A stretch of 64,000 nt of DNA from Salminus brasiliensis (lineage: Eukaryota > Chordata > Actinopteri > Characiformes > Bryconidae). A program made the translations under genes and the position numbers. The stretch lies in NCBI RefSeq assembly GCF_030463535.1, contig NC_132900.1:27317956-27381955 (forward strand), in the 5' to 3' direction. The notes under the pieces are model-generated. The model saw nothing but the letters and a program-made list of their open reading frames with translations. It was not told the origin of the DNA and made no database searches. The stretch's first letter is position 1; each line of letters starts with the position of its first letter. This document shows positions 39,531-51,850 of this stretch, piece by piece.

Positions 39531-40499
39531 ATCAATGTTATTCCCCTGCTTGTCAGCTGTGATGGCTGATCCACGATGGTTTCAAAGACCACCTGCAACA
39601 AACTCCCAATGCAAATCCTCAAACATCTCTGTTATCACACGTTTGCCAGTCTTGAATTGTAGAACAGCAGCCTGTTTCAAAGGGTTATCAATCCACCCAG
39701 CTCTGAGTAACAGGAGCCTCGGAGGGAAGAAGTGGCGATTATATTTAGAGGAAACAGTCAAACATAGATTCTCCGGACGTCAAAGCTGTCGCTCAAAGTG
39801 ACACGCCACATACTGGGAGGCTGAAACATGACACGAACAGACAGCCATTCGCTGGGCTGCTGTATTTTGGGTTGCTGTGATGCAGGTACCTCCCAGTGTT
39901 TACACCTTCAACTTCATGCAAATGGGCTTCTTGCTTGAGGAGGCAAACAGCTTGACTCCTGGTTGAAGTTCACTGCGAATGAAATGGAGCTGCCTGCTTT
40001 CCATGGGGACAGTAACAACACACTAGCATTAGGCCAGAAGTGAGTGGACACCCATACATCACTTCTATATGCAACTGGTAAACAGATAATTCCTGAGCAG
40101 TGGGTTAAAGATTAAAGATGCTGTATATGATTTTGTTAAATTTAGCCAATGGTTCCTCCTTTTCCGTATGGTTCGCTAGCTCTTCGGTCCGTTTGCGTGC
40201 TGGGAAAAAGTCCGATATTGGTACCGAGCTCTGGCTCTGTAAATGGGAAACGAAGAAAGTGCCTCGAGTTGAGCAACATGACACTATTGCAGCCAATTAT
40301 CAACAGGGGGCGTTCATGCTCGTACACAGGATGGGGGAAAGATCGGAGAAACAAAATCGCTAACCTAGCTAAAGCTAATCACTTGCCATGACGTTGCTTT
40401 CTTTAACATTAAATCATGGTATTTGACTGTACTACATTTGCGAAGGGTCCATTAAGAAATGATGCATAATTTGAAATGCTATGCTAGGTAACATTAGTT

Positions 40500-40712
40500 G
40501 GACGAGGCCGTCAGCTAGTGTGCTTAACTCAGCTGTGGTAGCGACGTTGGAAGAGGCCGTTAGCTGGTGTGCTACCTCCGCATTAGTGACATTGGACAAG
40601 GCCGCCAGTTAAGCTGACACGCTAACACCACAGCAACAATGCTGGACGAGGCCGTTAGCCCACATGCTAACATTGCAGCTAGATGAGGCCCCTAGCTGGT
40701 GTGTTTTGGATG
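40500..40712. repeat. GGACGAGGCCGTTAGCTGGTGTGC tandem repeat
   Basis: Four to five diverged units of about 50 bp carry GGACGAGGCCGTCAGC and TGTGCTAAC. No coding sense was found. Confidence 0.65.
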
Positions 40713-43639
40713 ATGCATTTGCGTTTGCTGTCCTTTGATGTCCGAAAGCCCGGTGTCGTTACCTTGGCAATGCGTGAAAAAATGAATTTTCTGAAGGGGG
40801 TGGGGCGGAGCTTCTGAATGAGCACTGAAGCACTGGAGAGGGGTGTATTTGTTTTGCTGTTGGGTTCATATATCAACAGTCGTTCTGCCCAGCAGGTTAG
40901 CCTAACCCACAGTACTGCAGCCATCCTCTGGAAAGGCCTTCCACTAGATAGACAGTGAGGTAGGGTGCGGATTCTGGGTGGCCCGGCTCAAGGTGTCGGA
41001 TGGGGGTCAAGGTTAGGGATCTATGCAGGCCAGTCAGGTTCAACCACAGCCAACTTTGTCAATCAAACCTTACAGCCTGCCATGGTTTATTGTTACTATT
41101 GTGGGACATATCGGTATATAAAAGTTGTGTTGGACATGTTTCCATCTCTACCTTCATTTACATCACAATTTCTGTACTGCTGGTTTCCACGAGGCCTCCA
41201 TAAGTACCTTAATGCTTCCATGGAATCAATAAGCCTTGTACCTCCAGCACAGGAGCTCAAGGTCCCCCAGAACCAGAACTCTGATGATGTGTCATTGATG
41301 CAAGGTCATTGACTGGGATGGCAGAAAGATCAGCCCTCAGGAAAACTTTAGAATTGAGCAACCAGACGTGTAACGTGAAGGGAGTCCACCTAGCCAAATC
41401 CGCAATGGACTTTTCCAACCTCAATCCCTCCCTCTCCAAAGGTTTACACCATGGGAACTCAATCCATCCTACTCCTGACAACCAGTCCATACACTTACAT
41501 CGCTTCCAGGTACAGTTTGGAACTTGCATGGCCTACTGCTCTGCCCAACAGCACTTACAGTTGACAAGGGCAGCTCTTGCAGGGTCAAAATGTGACAGGG
41601 CCACACTTAGAATCTCTGCAGGCTTCAGCATGTACTGTCAATTTCTGTCTCTGGAAGTTGTCTGGATGCTTATGAACCCATTATCACTAATCAGTTCATT
41701 TGAAGAGATGTCTTTATAGTTTGTCATGTAGTGAACTCTGAAACCAGACTGTTGACTGAATGGTTTAATTACACAGATAACATTGTGTCTTATGACGTAA
41801 CAGAGGCTGTGATTAGCATTTACCTTCACCTGTAGCTCACCGAGACACATGTAAAGGTTATAGTAATACCTGCAAATACAACATGCGTCATTCCATGGGA
41901 CCAGTGCTCATTACGTGGCTGTGAGCCTATCTGATAGCATGACATCACACCCTCAAAACACAGGGTTACTTGCAACACAACTTGTGTTAACACTTGTTTA
42001 CAGTCCCGGACAACACATTTGAGATGTCATACTAGAAAGTTCTGGTTTCCTGGACCAAGTCTAGTTTTTAAAACCTTTGAGGGATCCATAGAAGAACCAC
42101 TTTTGGTTTTGTAAAGAACCATGTCTGTAATGCAGATGAATTAGCGTGAAGGTTCTGTAGACATTTAAAATACCAGTGCCAGACCCCCACACACACACCT
42201 CTTTATGGATTCCACAGTGGTTCTCCTATAGCACTGCTCAAAGAACCATTCATATCAGAGAGTGGACTACGTTTTCCTTGCAATAGAAAACATCCATAAT
42301 ACAGATCAGTCCAAGGCCAGCCTTGATCCATGAAAATCCAGGAAACTGACCTGGAGAGTCTACAGCTCCGCCATGCATAGGTTTCCATATACCAACCTAT
42401 TCAATCTACAGCACTTTAGGCCACCTATATACCAAACTCATGCCATAATCATTCCCAGGTCTCCCCTCTATTAAAAAAATGAAGCCTTTAGATATTGGTG
42501 CAGCCACACTTCAACAAACCAGTTGTTCTAAAGTTGATACAGTACATCCTAGGTAGTCTGGCCCAATAACACCTAGCCTCAGGACTCTGAAACACAGTCA
42601 TCTGATTTGTGTTTGGCCACTTCTTTTCGGAAGAAAAATAAATAAATAAATAAAATAAAATAAAAAGGGGAAAGAGAGCCATCTGCTGGAAGACTCAAGT
42701 GATCAGTCTCTGGAAATGGCTTCTAGTCAGCACACGGGAAACGTCCTTAAAACATCAGTATAAGGAAACCACCAGCATGCCACTGCTGTGACCTTTAGTC
42801 TAATGCAGCACTGCATGATAGACATCTTCTAATCACACTGAAGCATGTTGCAATATTAAAGACAACACACTTATAGGAATATCCTGAGCTTTACAGTGGT
42901 CAGACACCCTTAACACACTCAGATTTGTGGTCAGAGCAATGCTCCTCAAAGCAGGCCTCAAGCTAGACGGTGTACATTTCTACTCAATCCCTTTGATAAA
43001 GAAAAATATTTAATATATTTAAAAAAAATATATATATATATAGGGTATAGGGTCTGTGGAAGGGTATGAGATCCAGTTGCTTAGAGGGCTGGTTTCCCGT
43101 TGGCTAATACTGCTAATTAATTAACAAACAGATCCAGAAAGAAAGAAGCCACAGGCTCAAGTGCAATGCAAAGAATTTAATGACTCCCCTGTGCAAGTAA
43201 ATACATGTTAGCTGCACGTCAACATTACACTGCAATTTTAAAAAGGTTCACGATGCTTAAAAAAAAGAAAAAGAAGAAAGGCACGTCTGGACTAGGCTGG
43301 GCCAGAGCGCCCATTTCTTTCCCTTTTCCATGAAAGCTGCATTTTGTGCTGCATTTCCAAAGCCCAGAGTTTTGAAACTGAGAAACGATGGCCAGCAGGC
43401 CATGCTTTGACAAAGCTGACCAAACCCCACCCGCCACAGGCTGGGTCCACACCTCCCGGACCCGGCCGCAGCAGAGTATACAAGAGCAGGTACAAGCGTG
43501 CCAAAGCAGGCCCCAGGGACATCACCCTCAGACAGGATTAAGATGAATGCACAGCACTCAAAAATAAAGCAGGGTGAGCTTTGGAAAGGCAGCCACTGCA
43601 AGATTACCCATTTACAAACCACATAAATACCAGTGATCA
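40713..43639. other. Intergenic stretch between the rnf152 promoter side and the 3' end of buc
   Basis: Mostly unassigned sequence. It includes an open frame of 136 codons on the plus strand at 41309-41719, with no recognisable domain and no splice context, which is not called as a gene. Small (TAAA)n and AT tracts lie at 42636-42664 and 43011-43042. No gene or RNA was recognised. Confidence 0.4.
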
Positions 43640-43645
43640 TTTATT
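43640..43645 (-). promoter_or_regulatory. buc: Polyadenylation signal of buc
   Basis: The minus strand reads AATAAA about 95 bases after the buc stop codon, a normal distance for a short 3' UTR. Confidence 0.6.
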
Positions 43646-43739
43646 ATTAGTGGTGCCGTTTTGTGAGTTCCACAGTGCAACAGTGCATTTAAATATTAGG
43701 CAATACATTTAAGTATCAGTGCAGTGCATAACATCGTTC

Positions 43740-46700
43740 TTAGTATCTTGAGCCTCTTCTTTTCATAGATCCTAAAGGGAGAAAATGAATACATACAAAA
43801 ACAGCTGGTTAAAATGATAAGTAATAATGATAATTATTAGAACTGTGACTCAGTCAGGTGCTTACCTCTGCCCCTTTGGCAGTAGGAAAACTCTGCCTCA
43901 TCATGGTCATCGTACTCGTTTCTCCTAGGCCTCTGCTGACCAAACATCTTGCAGGAAGATCGTCGCCGTCCAGGTCTCCCTATATTGCACAGCAGCGAAA
44001 ACGCTAATCACACATCAGGGGGACGTCAGGGTGAGTGATCCACCATTTTTTACTCCCTCCCCCTAATTTGAAAGGCCAGTTAGCCAACCCCCATTCATAT
44101 GAACTCCCTAATCACCAGCAATGTCCCCAACTCTAGGAGGGTGAAGACTAGCACATCTCCCGACACTGCCCCCAATGCAGTGTTGCTAGGTAGCCACCAC
44201 TGGACCCCCTAAATGCTCAAGTTTGAATGAATGCAGATCTGACCTCTATGATCGGTCACATGAGACATAACCTGGCTGTGAAGGACCAACCTTTTTCTTG
44301 AAGCCCGTTACCTGGCCTACAGGGCCTAGACCTCGGCTTGCCACTGCAGTTTGTCCAGCTTTCCTGGTCCAATAACTCTCCTTGCCGACCTTCTCTCCAC
44401 TGACGTTCTGGAAAACGAAAAGGAAGCGCGGTTTGAAGTTTTAATCGCAGAGAAAGGATCAATTTTAGCCATCGCAACATTTCAAACTTTCATGACTGGC
44501 TTTTTAGGTCTTAAAACACGTTGGTTCAAATAAGCGCATTTCCTCTACCACCACGCAACAGCTCCACAAGGCCAGTCATGTCTGGCTCCAGTCCAACCTA
44601 CAAGGCCGGCTGCTCCCGAGTCCTACTCAATTGCGAAATCTGAAATTAGCACGAATCAAAGAGGTGGGTTTGTACACTGGGCAAAGTTTTGAAGGCAACA
44701 CTGAGAACCTGCAGAGAACACACAGGCGCCATTCTAAACGATGGGCCGCCAAAAACTGCAAAACCACCCTAACTTTTCCGTTCATGTTCAACACTGGTTC
44801 ATACCCACTGCAGGCGCTGAACAGTGCGCACCATAGCGCAGGACCGTCCACATTGTTCAATATTAATACCTTGTGCACAACAAACACCGGCGACCACGTA
44901 CTTTGACGCCAGTGCGGTTCAAACACGAAGCTGGAAGCTGCCCTTTCCCACACAGTACAAGTGAGGAACAAAAGGAAACCGACGCCAGTGTTTATATATA
45001 ATGGAATTTTGAGATTGCATAACTGGGCGAAGGTGAAGTTACACAGAGGTCCCCTGTTCTCCAGAGATCCCATATCTCAAGATTTTTGGATGACCCACAA
45101 GATGTTTTTATTAAATAAGACCCCAAATGTAAACACCTCCTGATGGCACACAGTCAGTCAAATACCATGGAGCTGGTTGGTGGTGCCAGGGTGCATTTGT
45201 GCACATTAACCATAATCTAATGACTGTTCAGCCATTATTTTAAGCACATTTCTCTGTGCAGGGAACAGCATAAATACAGCAGCTCACATACCAGACCATA
45301 GGGATGAGCATTCAAACTCCATAACCTGGCTGTAAAGGACCTACTTTTCTAGCCGACAGGGCCTAGACCTCAGTTTGCCACTGCGGTTTGTCCAGCTTTC
45401 CTGACAATAACGTTGTTGACCAACAGGTAGATCAAACCACAGAAGAGTTGTCATTAGGGGCAGCCCTAGCCCCATTGAAATCCCTCATGACTGTGGGATC
45501 CACCAAGCCCCCCCCCCCCCCCCAAAAGAAAAAGACCCCACAAAGTCATAGGGAGTAAGGGTGTGTAGATTAAGAACTAGAGACTGCTCACCTAAGCAAG
45601 GCCTGGACTGGCCACCCTTTTGGCCTTTCACCTTGACCCTCTCTGCTTTGGCAGCCGCATGAAGCTGCTCTTCAGATTCTCCTCTGGAACGTCCTTGGTC
45701 CAGCTCGCTCAGCTCCACTCCCTCCTGCACCTTCCTGGCTTTGTGTTTGGCAGCCTGCCGACCACAAGGGGGCAGCGCATGCCTGGAAGCATGCTGCCTC
45801 AAGGCTACCTTCTGAGAGTTGCAGGCACTTGGCCCTTCTCCGTCTTCCTCCAGCTCACACTCACAGTCTTGATCGGACATCTCCCGAGCCAGGTCCTTCT
45901 CCCGGTAGCCGTAGTGTTCGGTGAGGACCGTCTCGTCTTCATCTGGCAGACTTGCGCCGCAGCAAGCGCATGTTTTGGCGCAAACGGAGCAAGAGTCATT
46001 GTCTCCGTGCTCCTTCTCGGGACGGGTGGAAACAGCACTGGTTTCAGCCAATTTGCCACCACCTACGTAGACCTGCCCGGGCATTATTTCGTCTTCCACG
46101 TCAGTGGAGAACATCTCGTCTCTGGAAGAAAGCTCGTCTAAGGAAGGGCTTAGGACACTTTGGCGTTCTTGGGCCACTTGAGGGTAATAGCTATAGGAGT
46201 ACGTGCTGCCAAATGAGTATCGCTTAGCAGGCAGCAGAGAGGATGAAGCATCCAGATACACTAGTGGGTTGACCTCTTTTTGAAGCACCAAGCCAGTGGT
46301 GGCCTTATTGCAGGGCAAGCGGAGGATCTGATACGGAAAGTCCTGGTCTAGGATAGGCCGCAATAGAGGCTCAACAACCTCTACAGACTCCAGGGACACA
46401 TTCTCTACCTGCTTTCCTTGGTCTTGGGCTTTTTCCTCACACAGATCAGATTTCTCACTCCTCTCAGAAACACAAGTCCCAGAGTCATGGATCTCTGACG
46501 AATGTTTGGGGCCGAGAACATCTGAAGCATCGTTGCTATCAGATTTCTCAGTTTCCAGGCACATCATCTCCATATCTTGCTGTTGGTCATCCCTTCCCAG
46601 AGTGGGCCTGTCCTCGTGGATGGACGAGCTATCAAGAGGAAGCACGCCCGACAGAGCGCACTCCTCCAGACGACCCTGGCTCGACTCTGCATCGTACACA

Positions 46701-47386
46701 GCCGAGTCGCTCAAGGTCAAAGGCTTCACCCCTTCATCTGGTCCTGCCTTGGGAAGCTTAGAAGCAGATTCCAACGCCAGCTCAGCATCTCCACAGTTCA
46801 GCTTCTCCACCACATGAGTGTAGGAGATCACAGCGGGAGTTGAAGAAAGCACCATGTTTGATTCTTTGACAGCTCCAGACTTTTCACAGGCTTGGGAACC
46901 ATCCAAGCTGTCTAGGAGTTTGCTGGCTGGGTCCCTAGGCTCTGTCTGGGCTTCGGAGGACATGGTCTCTCGGTGCACACTCATCTGCTGGAAGTGCTGA
47001 CGGAAATGGAGGTCATAAGAGGCAACCGAAGGATAGAAGGGCGTTATCCTTCTGTAATCAGTCGGCTGCATGGGCGCATGCGGAACCACGTAACCAGGGT
47101 ACTGCATGTATTGATATGGAGGCAAACAGGGACGCCCAAAAGGGAAAGCTAGGGACCAAAAAAAACACAAACAATGCATTAGACTGAAGGTCAAAGTCAC
47201 ATGACCCACAGCAACAACTCGTGTTCTTACCTGGCCCTGGGAAGCCATACTGTCCAAACGGATCCATCGGCCATTGATACATGAAATAAGGTTGAGATGG
47301 TGGTTGAACATAGAAAAATGGTCGACTGTGATTAACTGGTTGCTGAGGTTGCTCGACATCTGTTGATTGTGAGGTACTGTTAGCTT
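43740..47386 (-). CDS. buc: Bucky ball (Balbiani-body/germ-plasm organiser), exons 2-6
   Basis: Intrinsically disordered scaffold that builds the Balbiani body in the oocyte and recruits germ plasm; related to Xenopus Velo1. Minus-strand exons are 47386-47231, 47148-45592, 44407-44312, 43979-43866 and 43771-43740, each with GT-AG ends and matching phase (1-nt overhangs). With a start exon giving ATG-G, the product is 652 residues (zebrafish about 639). The N-terminal BUVE/prion-like region is unmistakable: PVNHSRPFFYVQPPSQPYF, YQWPMDPFGQYGFPGP, YMQYPGYVVPHAPMQP, DYRRI. Further on are KRYSFGSTYSYSYYPQVAQE, SPSLDELSSRDEMFSTDVED and a Cys-rich CSVCAKTCACCGASLP. The tail is Arg-rich (RPGRRRSSCK, QRPRRNEYDDHDE) and ends MKRRGSRY; such Arg-rich tails bind Tudor proteins in zebrafish. 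Exon 1 was not located. The paralogue (buc rather than buc2l or buc4) is judged from the intact N-terminus. Confidence 0.95.
45321..45411 (-). pseudogene. Degenerate copy of buc exon 4 in buc intron 3
   Basis: Sequence 45321-45411 matches 44266-44376, which covers exon 4 from its middle through the donor and 45 bases of intron. The match includes CCTAGACCT, GTTTGCCACTGC and GTTTGTCCAGCTTTCCTG on the plus strand. The copy reads ESWTNRSGKLRSRPC in the exon's frame (exon 4 has ESWTNCSGKPRSRPC). About 17 bases spanning the splice donor are missing and a stop follows soon after, so it should not be spliced in. Confidence 0.75.
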
Positions 47387-48178
47387 CTAATGAAGACAAG
47401 AAAATATTTTAGTGTACAACAGCACAATTAACGAGATAGAAGTGTCTCCATGTGAAATGGGGAACTTTAGAGAATGCTAGCAACTCCTTTCTTTACAGTG
47501 GTGGTGATAGAAACCAGGGGGTCATGATACCTACAACTCCGCCATTTTATTCAAGACCACCTGGGGCAGAGAAGATCCCCACTGACAACCATTTCTTCCC
47601 CCTCCCCAACACCACCCTGCATGTGCTCCACAGTAAATACACTTTAAATACTTACATTTTAGGCCAAAACCTTCTCAAATTTGCCATAAACCAATATCCC
47701 AGGCATCAGATTTATAACCAGGACAACACCTCTGACTTACATTACAGACTAGGATTCAGGTCCCAGGCTAGGCAAGCATGCCACAGTACACCAATATGAA
47801 TCCATGGGCAAGACCCCACCACTACTCAACACTACATTCATCTACATTAATGACAAGCCAAAATTAATGCTAGAACTCTATTTGTACTGGGATGTTACAA
47901 TTTCCAAAAGGACCATTTCAGTTGGAACGCCACCAGTCAGATTTTCTACATGGAAAGTCTTGGAAAGGAGAGTTCAAAATCCAAGATGGCTGCTAAATCC
48001 AAGTACTACGGCTGCACAATATAGCATCTCAGCTTCTTCATCGCAATGTAGGCATGCACAACGGTCACATCCCAGGGCGTCCAAGGTCATGTAAGGAAAA
48101 ATAAGTTTAATGTTTTTTTGCTGCTTGATACAAAAGGTTAATATAAGGAAAATTTACACTCCTGACAGAGGCCCATGA

Positions 48179-48211
<33 letters not shown>

Positions 48212-49730
48212 CCCCCCCAATCCCAAACACCTGGTAATTTATTTTGTACTATCAAAAGAAAAGAAAAAAACAAAACAAAAAAAAGTTAGCCCCTCCCACC
48301 CCAAGATCATATAATCCTAAGTAGTAGTATACAGTTTATTGGCACTTTCAACTCGTCTCATTAAAGTCAAATAATCAATCAATCAAATCAATCAATCATA
48401 CACAGTACCATCCAGCTTCTATCTATAGACACATTTCAACGCAGATGGCATCACTTATAACGCCAACCTGGGACAGAAAAAGTGGGGCATATTTTGGATT
48501 AGATTGTCCATAAAACACCAGTAACGGACTGTCAAACCAGTTGAAATCACCGAAATTGTGACAATTATCATAAAGTTTGACTGGATCACAGTCAACTTGG
48601 GTGTTAAGCCAATCCCAGCTCCTGCATCAGACTTCTGAGGTATATGGGACACAGCATCGGTCACACAGGATAAGACCATCAACCAAAATGCAGAAAGTGT
48701 ACAAGGTCATTACACTCTACAGACAGCTGATTCCAGTCACCACCACCATAAACAATAAGTGAGTTCCTCTAAAATTAATTTGAAAAATGTATTAACAATT
48801 TTAAAAAAATTACATTACATTTTTTTTTGGGGGGGGGGGGTAATTAGCCTATTTAAAAAAATAAATACATTTAATTTAATTAATAAATAAATAAAATAAA
48901 AATAAGTCACACTGCACCAACCTTCCATTTTTTTTTTTGTGAAGGGATGGAAATCTTACCACAGGATACCAAACACCGCAATACTATAAAAGAAGAAGTT
49001 AAGCCTCCATTAGGGGGGATAAAAATGACATTTTGCATAAAATGGAAAACATTCATACAAACAACACAAAAACCACCAACCTTAAATGTGAAAGGTGACA
49101 ATTCAAAGTGGGAATTTAAGTGCACAAAGCTAGAGCAACAAACTCTGTTCTACCACGCTCAACATTAAGGATTTATAAGGCCTGCACACACACACACACC
49201 ACCGCGCCTAGCAGACACTGCCAGCTGTGCGCCATCCTGAGAGCTAAATTGGCTGATATTAAGAGCAGCTGAGTGAACCTTCCTCTCTGTTCTGCTGGCC
49301 TTGGTTTCCGCTGATCTGGAAACCATGTGGATACACATGTCACTCAGTTCTGTGGTGCTGCAGTGAGGGTATGAGCTGCAGATCAGATCAGGCAAAGCGA
49401 GGAGCGCAGCCAGGAGAGGGCGTTTCACGGGGCACAGACGCAGAATTTATTAAGTGCGCAATTTTTACGCAGCGTTGTACACACTGCTTGTGTTCAGCCA
49501 TTGGGTGGCATTATTTTATTTTACACATATACATACATATATATATATATATATATTTGTTTTACATTTAGGCCTACTTTTATTTACCTGAATCTGCGTT
49601 TGTACTGAAATGGTTAAATACTTCTGTATCTGTTCTGCTCATAATATATTCACAAAAGAGCTTGTACACAATTCTTTACCAACAATAATAAATTGCATGT
49701 TTGTGCATGAAAAATATTATTTATTTGAGT
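47387..49730. other. Region upstream of buc exon 2; exon 1 expected here or beyond
   Basis: The minus strand before exon 2 ends in a good acceptor (TTTTCTTGTCTTCATTAG|AAGCT), so the ATG must be in an exon further right. A weak candidate is ATGGAAG|GTTGG near 48925 (minus strand); others are possible. The stretch also holds a T-run plus C-run (48183-48218), (AATC)n near 48370, AT-rich and G-runs (48820-48905) and (AT)n at 49535-49556. Nothing else was recognised. Confidence 0.4.
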
Positions 49731-49866
49731 AAAGGTGTACTGAGAATGGACTTATCAGACATTGAGTGCCTCCCAACAGAGTAAGTGGTACCCCATGGGG
49801 ATGCCCAGTCTTGCTAGTGTCATCTGAGCCAAGGGTGGTCACTACCACTATTAGGTAGGTGGTCAT
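49731..49866. repeat. Dispersed repeat fragment related to 10830-11400
   Basis: TGAGAATGGACTTATCAGAC and GCTAGTGTCATCTGAGCCAA resemble, in part inversely, the blocks at 10930-10960 and 11330-11400. Confidence 0.45.
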
Positions 49867-49895
49867 AATAAATGATTGTGCAAATATTACTGTTA

Positions 49896-50870
49896 TTATA
49901 TATATCATATGATATAATGTATCATATCCATCATATATCATATCATATATTAATGTGTCATATCTATAATATTTCATATATTAATGTATCATATCTATCA
50001 TATATCATATATATATATTATCTTTCATATATCATATATTAATGTATCATATCTATCATATAGTAATGTACCATATCTATCATATATCATATATATTATC
50101 TTTCATCTATCATATAGTAATGTATCATATCTATCATATATATTATCTTTCATATATCATATATATATATATTATCTTTCATCTATCATATATTAATGTA
50201 TCATATCTATCATATATTAATGTATCATATCTATCATATATCATATATATTATCTTTCATATATCATATATTAATGTATCATATCTATCATATATCATAT
50301 ATATATTATCTTTCATATATTATATATATTATCTTTCATATATCATATATTAATGTATCATATCTATCATGTATTAATGTATCATATATTAATGTATCAT
50401 ATCTATCATATATCATATATATTATCTTTCATATATCATATATTAATGTATCATATCTACCATATATCATATATTAATGTATCATATCAATCATGTATCA
50501 TATATTAATGTATTATATATTAATGCATCATATCTATCATATATTAATGTATCATATCTATCATATATCATATATATATTATCTTTCATATATTATATAT
50601 ATTATCTTTCATATATCATATATTATCTTTCATATATCATATATTAATGTATCATATCTATCATATATTAATGTATCATATATTAATGTATCATATCTAT
50701 CATATATCATATATATTATCTTTCATATATCATATATTAATGTATCATGTCTACCATATATCATATATTAATGTATCATATCTACCATATATCATATATT
50801 AATGAATCATATCAATCATGTATCATATATTAATGTATTATATATTAATGCATCATATCTATCATATAAA
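49896..50870. repeat. AT-rich satellite of TATCATATCTATCATATATTAATG units
   Basis: Nearly 1 kb composed of combinations of TATCATATCTATCATATATT, AATGTATCATATC and ATATATTATCTTTCATATAT. The units form longer blocks that recur (for example 50240-50470 and 50590-50790 are almost the same order). Reading frames stay open by repeat composition only; this is not a protein. Confidence 0.9.
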
Positions 50871-51619
50871 ATGTATTTCTATTCAGCTTTATTTCAATGC
50901 CATGTAAATCTAAAGAGAAGTATGTGGACCAAGTCTGCAACTGGACAAAGGGTTTTTGTTTGGGAGGGCTGTTCAGGAGAGAACAGCCGCACTAGGCTAT
51001 AAATACAGTGGAAAGCAGTACGCCGCAAGGTAATGTAATTAGCCTCCTATTGTTTTCCATTATAATTAGTAGTGTGTTTTCTGAAGTGCATCCAGACATA
51101 GGGGTGATCATCGTCTGCAGATGACAGGGACTTGTGCAAAAAACGGATGTGGATTGTTATTTTTAAAAAAAGGAAGAAAAAGAAGGAGGCTGGGGCGAAC
51201 TTAATTTGATCTTATTTGAGCTGTGTTGGTACTGTATATCAACGTGGATCTGCAATCTGCATTCAAGACCTTCAACTTACTGTTGCAATGTCAGACATGC
51301 ACTCTCAAATAAGCTCTTTTTTAGGTGCCTACTTACGTGGGTGTGACAGGGAATGAGAAAGAGGATGCAGGAACTAAACAGGCCCTATTGTTTAGGTCTG
51401 GGCTCTTCAATTCCGGTCCTGGAGGTGGACCTCCAGCGCAGTTTGGTGCTCACGTTTCCTGCTCAAATATCACTACTAAACCTGGCACCTGATCAAGAAT
51501 TTGAAGCTGTGCCACCAGACACCAGTCCTCCAGGGCTTGAACTGAAGGACCTTGGTTTAGGTGGTAGTTGCAGTGGGTTGTGCTGTTCCAGGATATGCAT
51601 ATGGTCAATTGCCAAGTTC

Positions 51620-51713
51620 ATTCAGTGTCAAAGGTAAAGGTGCACATATTTGTCACTGTACTATGTACAGCGAAATGTGTTCTCCGCATTTAACCCATCT
51701 GTGGTAGTGAACG

Positions 51714-51748
<35 letters not shown>

Positions 51749-51850
51749 AAAGCCAACTCCAGCGCCCAGGGAGCAGAGAGGGTAAAGGGCCTTGCTCAAG
51801 GGCCCACAGTGGCAGCTTGCCAAGCCCAGGAATCGAACCCACAACCCTAT
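51620..51850. repeat. Dispersed repeat with TTGCTCAAGGGCCCACAGTGG block, with (CA)n
   Basis: It runs GTACAGCGAAATGTGTTCTC, CGCATTTAACCCATC, (CA)n at 51716-51745, GGAGCAGAGAGGGTAAAGGG and GGAATCGAACCCACAACCCT. The last is an inverse B-box-like end. Partial copies lie at 6795-6890 and 10110-10175. Probably a SINE-like or MITE-like family common in fish. Confidence 0.6.

Noticed and set aside
41309-41719. 136-codon plus-strand open frame
   Set aside because: No recognisable domain, no matching splice or promoter context, and an overlapping open frame of similar size on the other strand.
45620-46141. 173-codon plus-strand open frame
   Set aside because: Antisense shadow of the long buc exon 3.
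49984-50771. Open frames reading MYHIYHISYI repeats
   Set aside because: Produced by the satellite repeat itself, with no stops because of its word composition.
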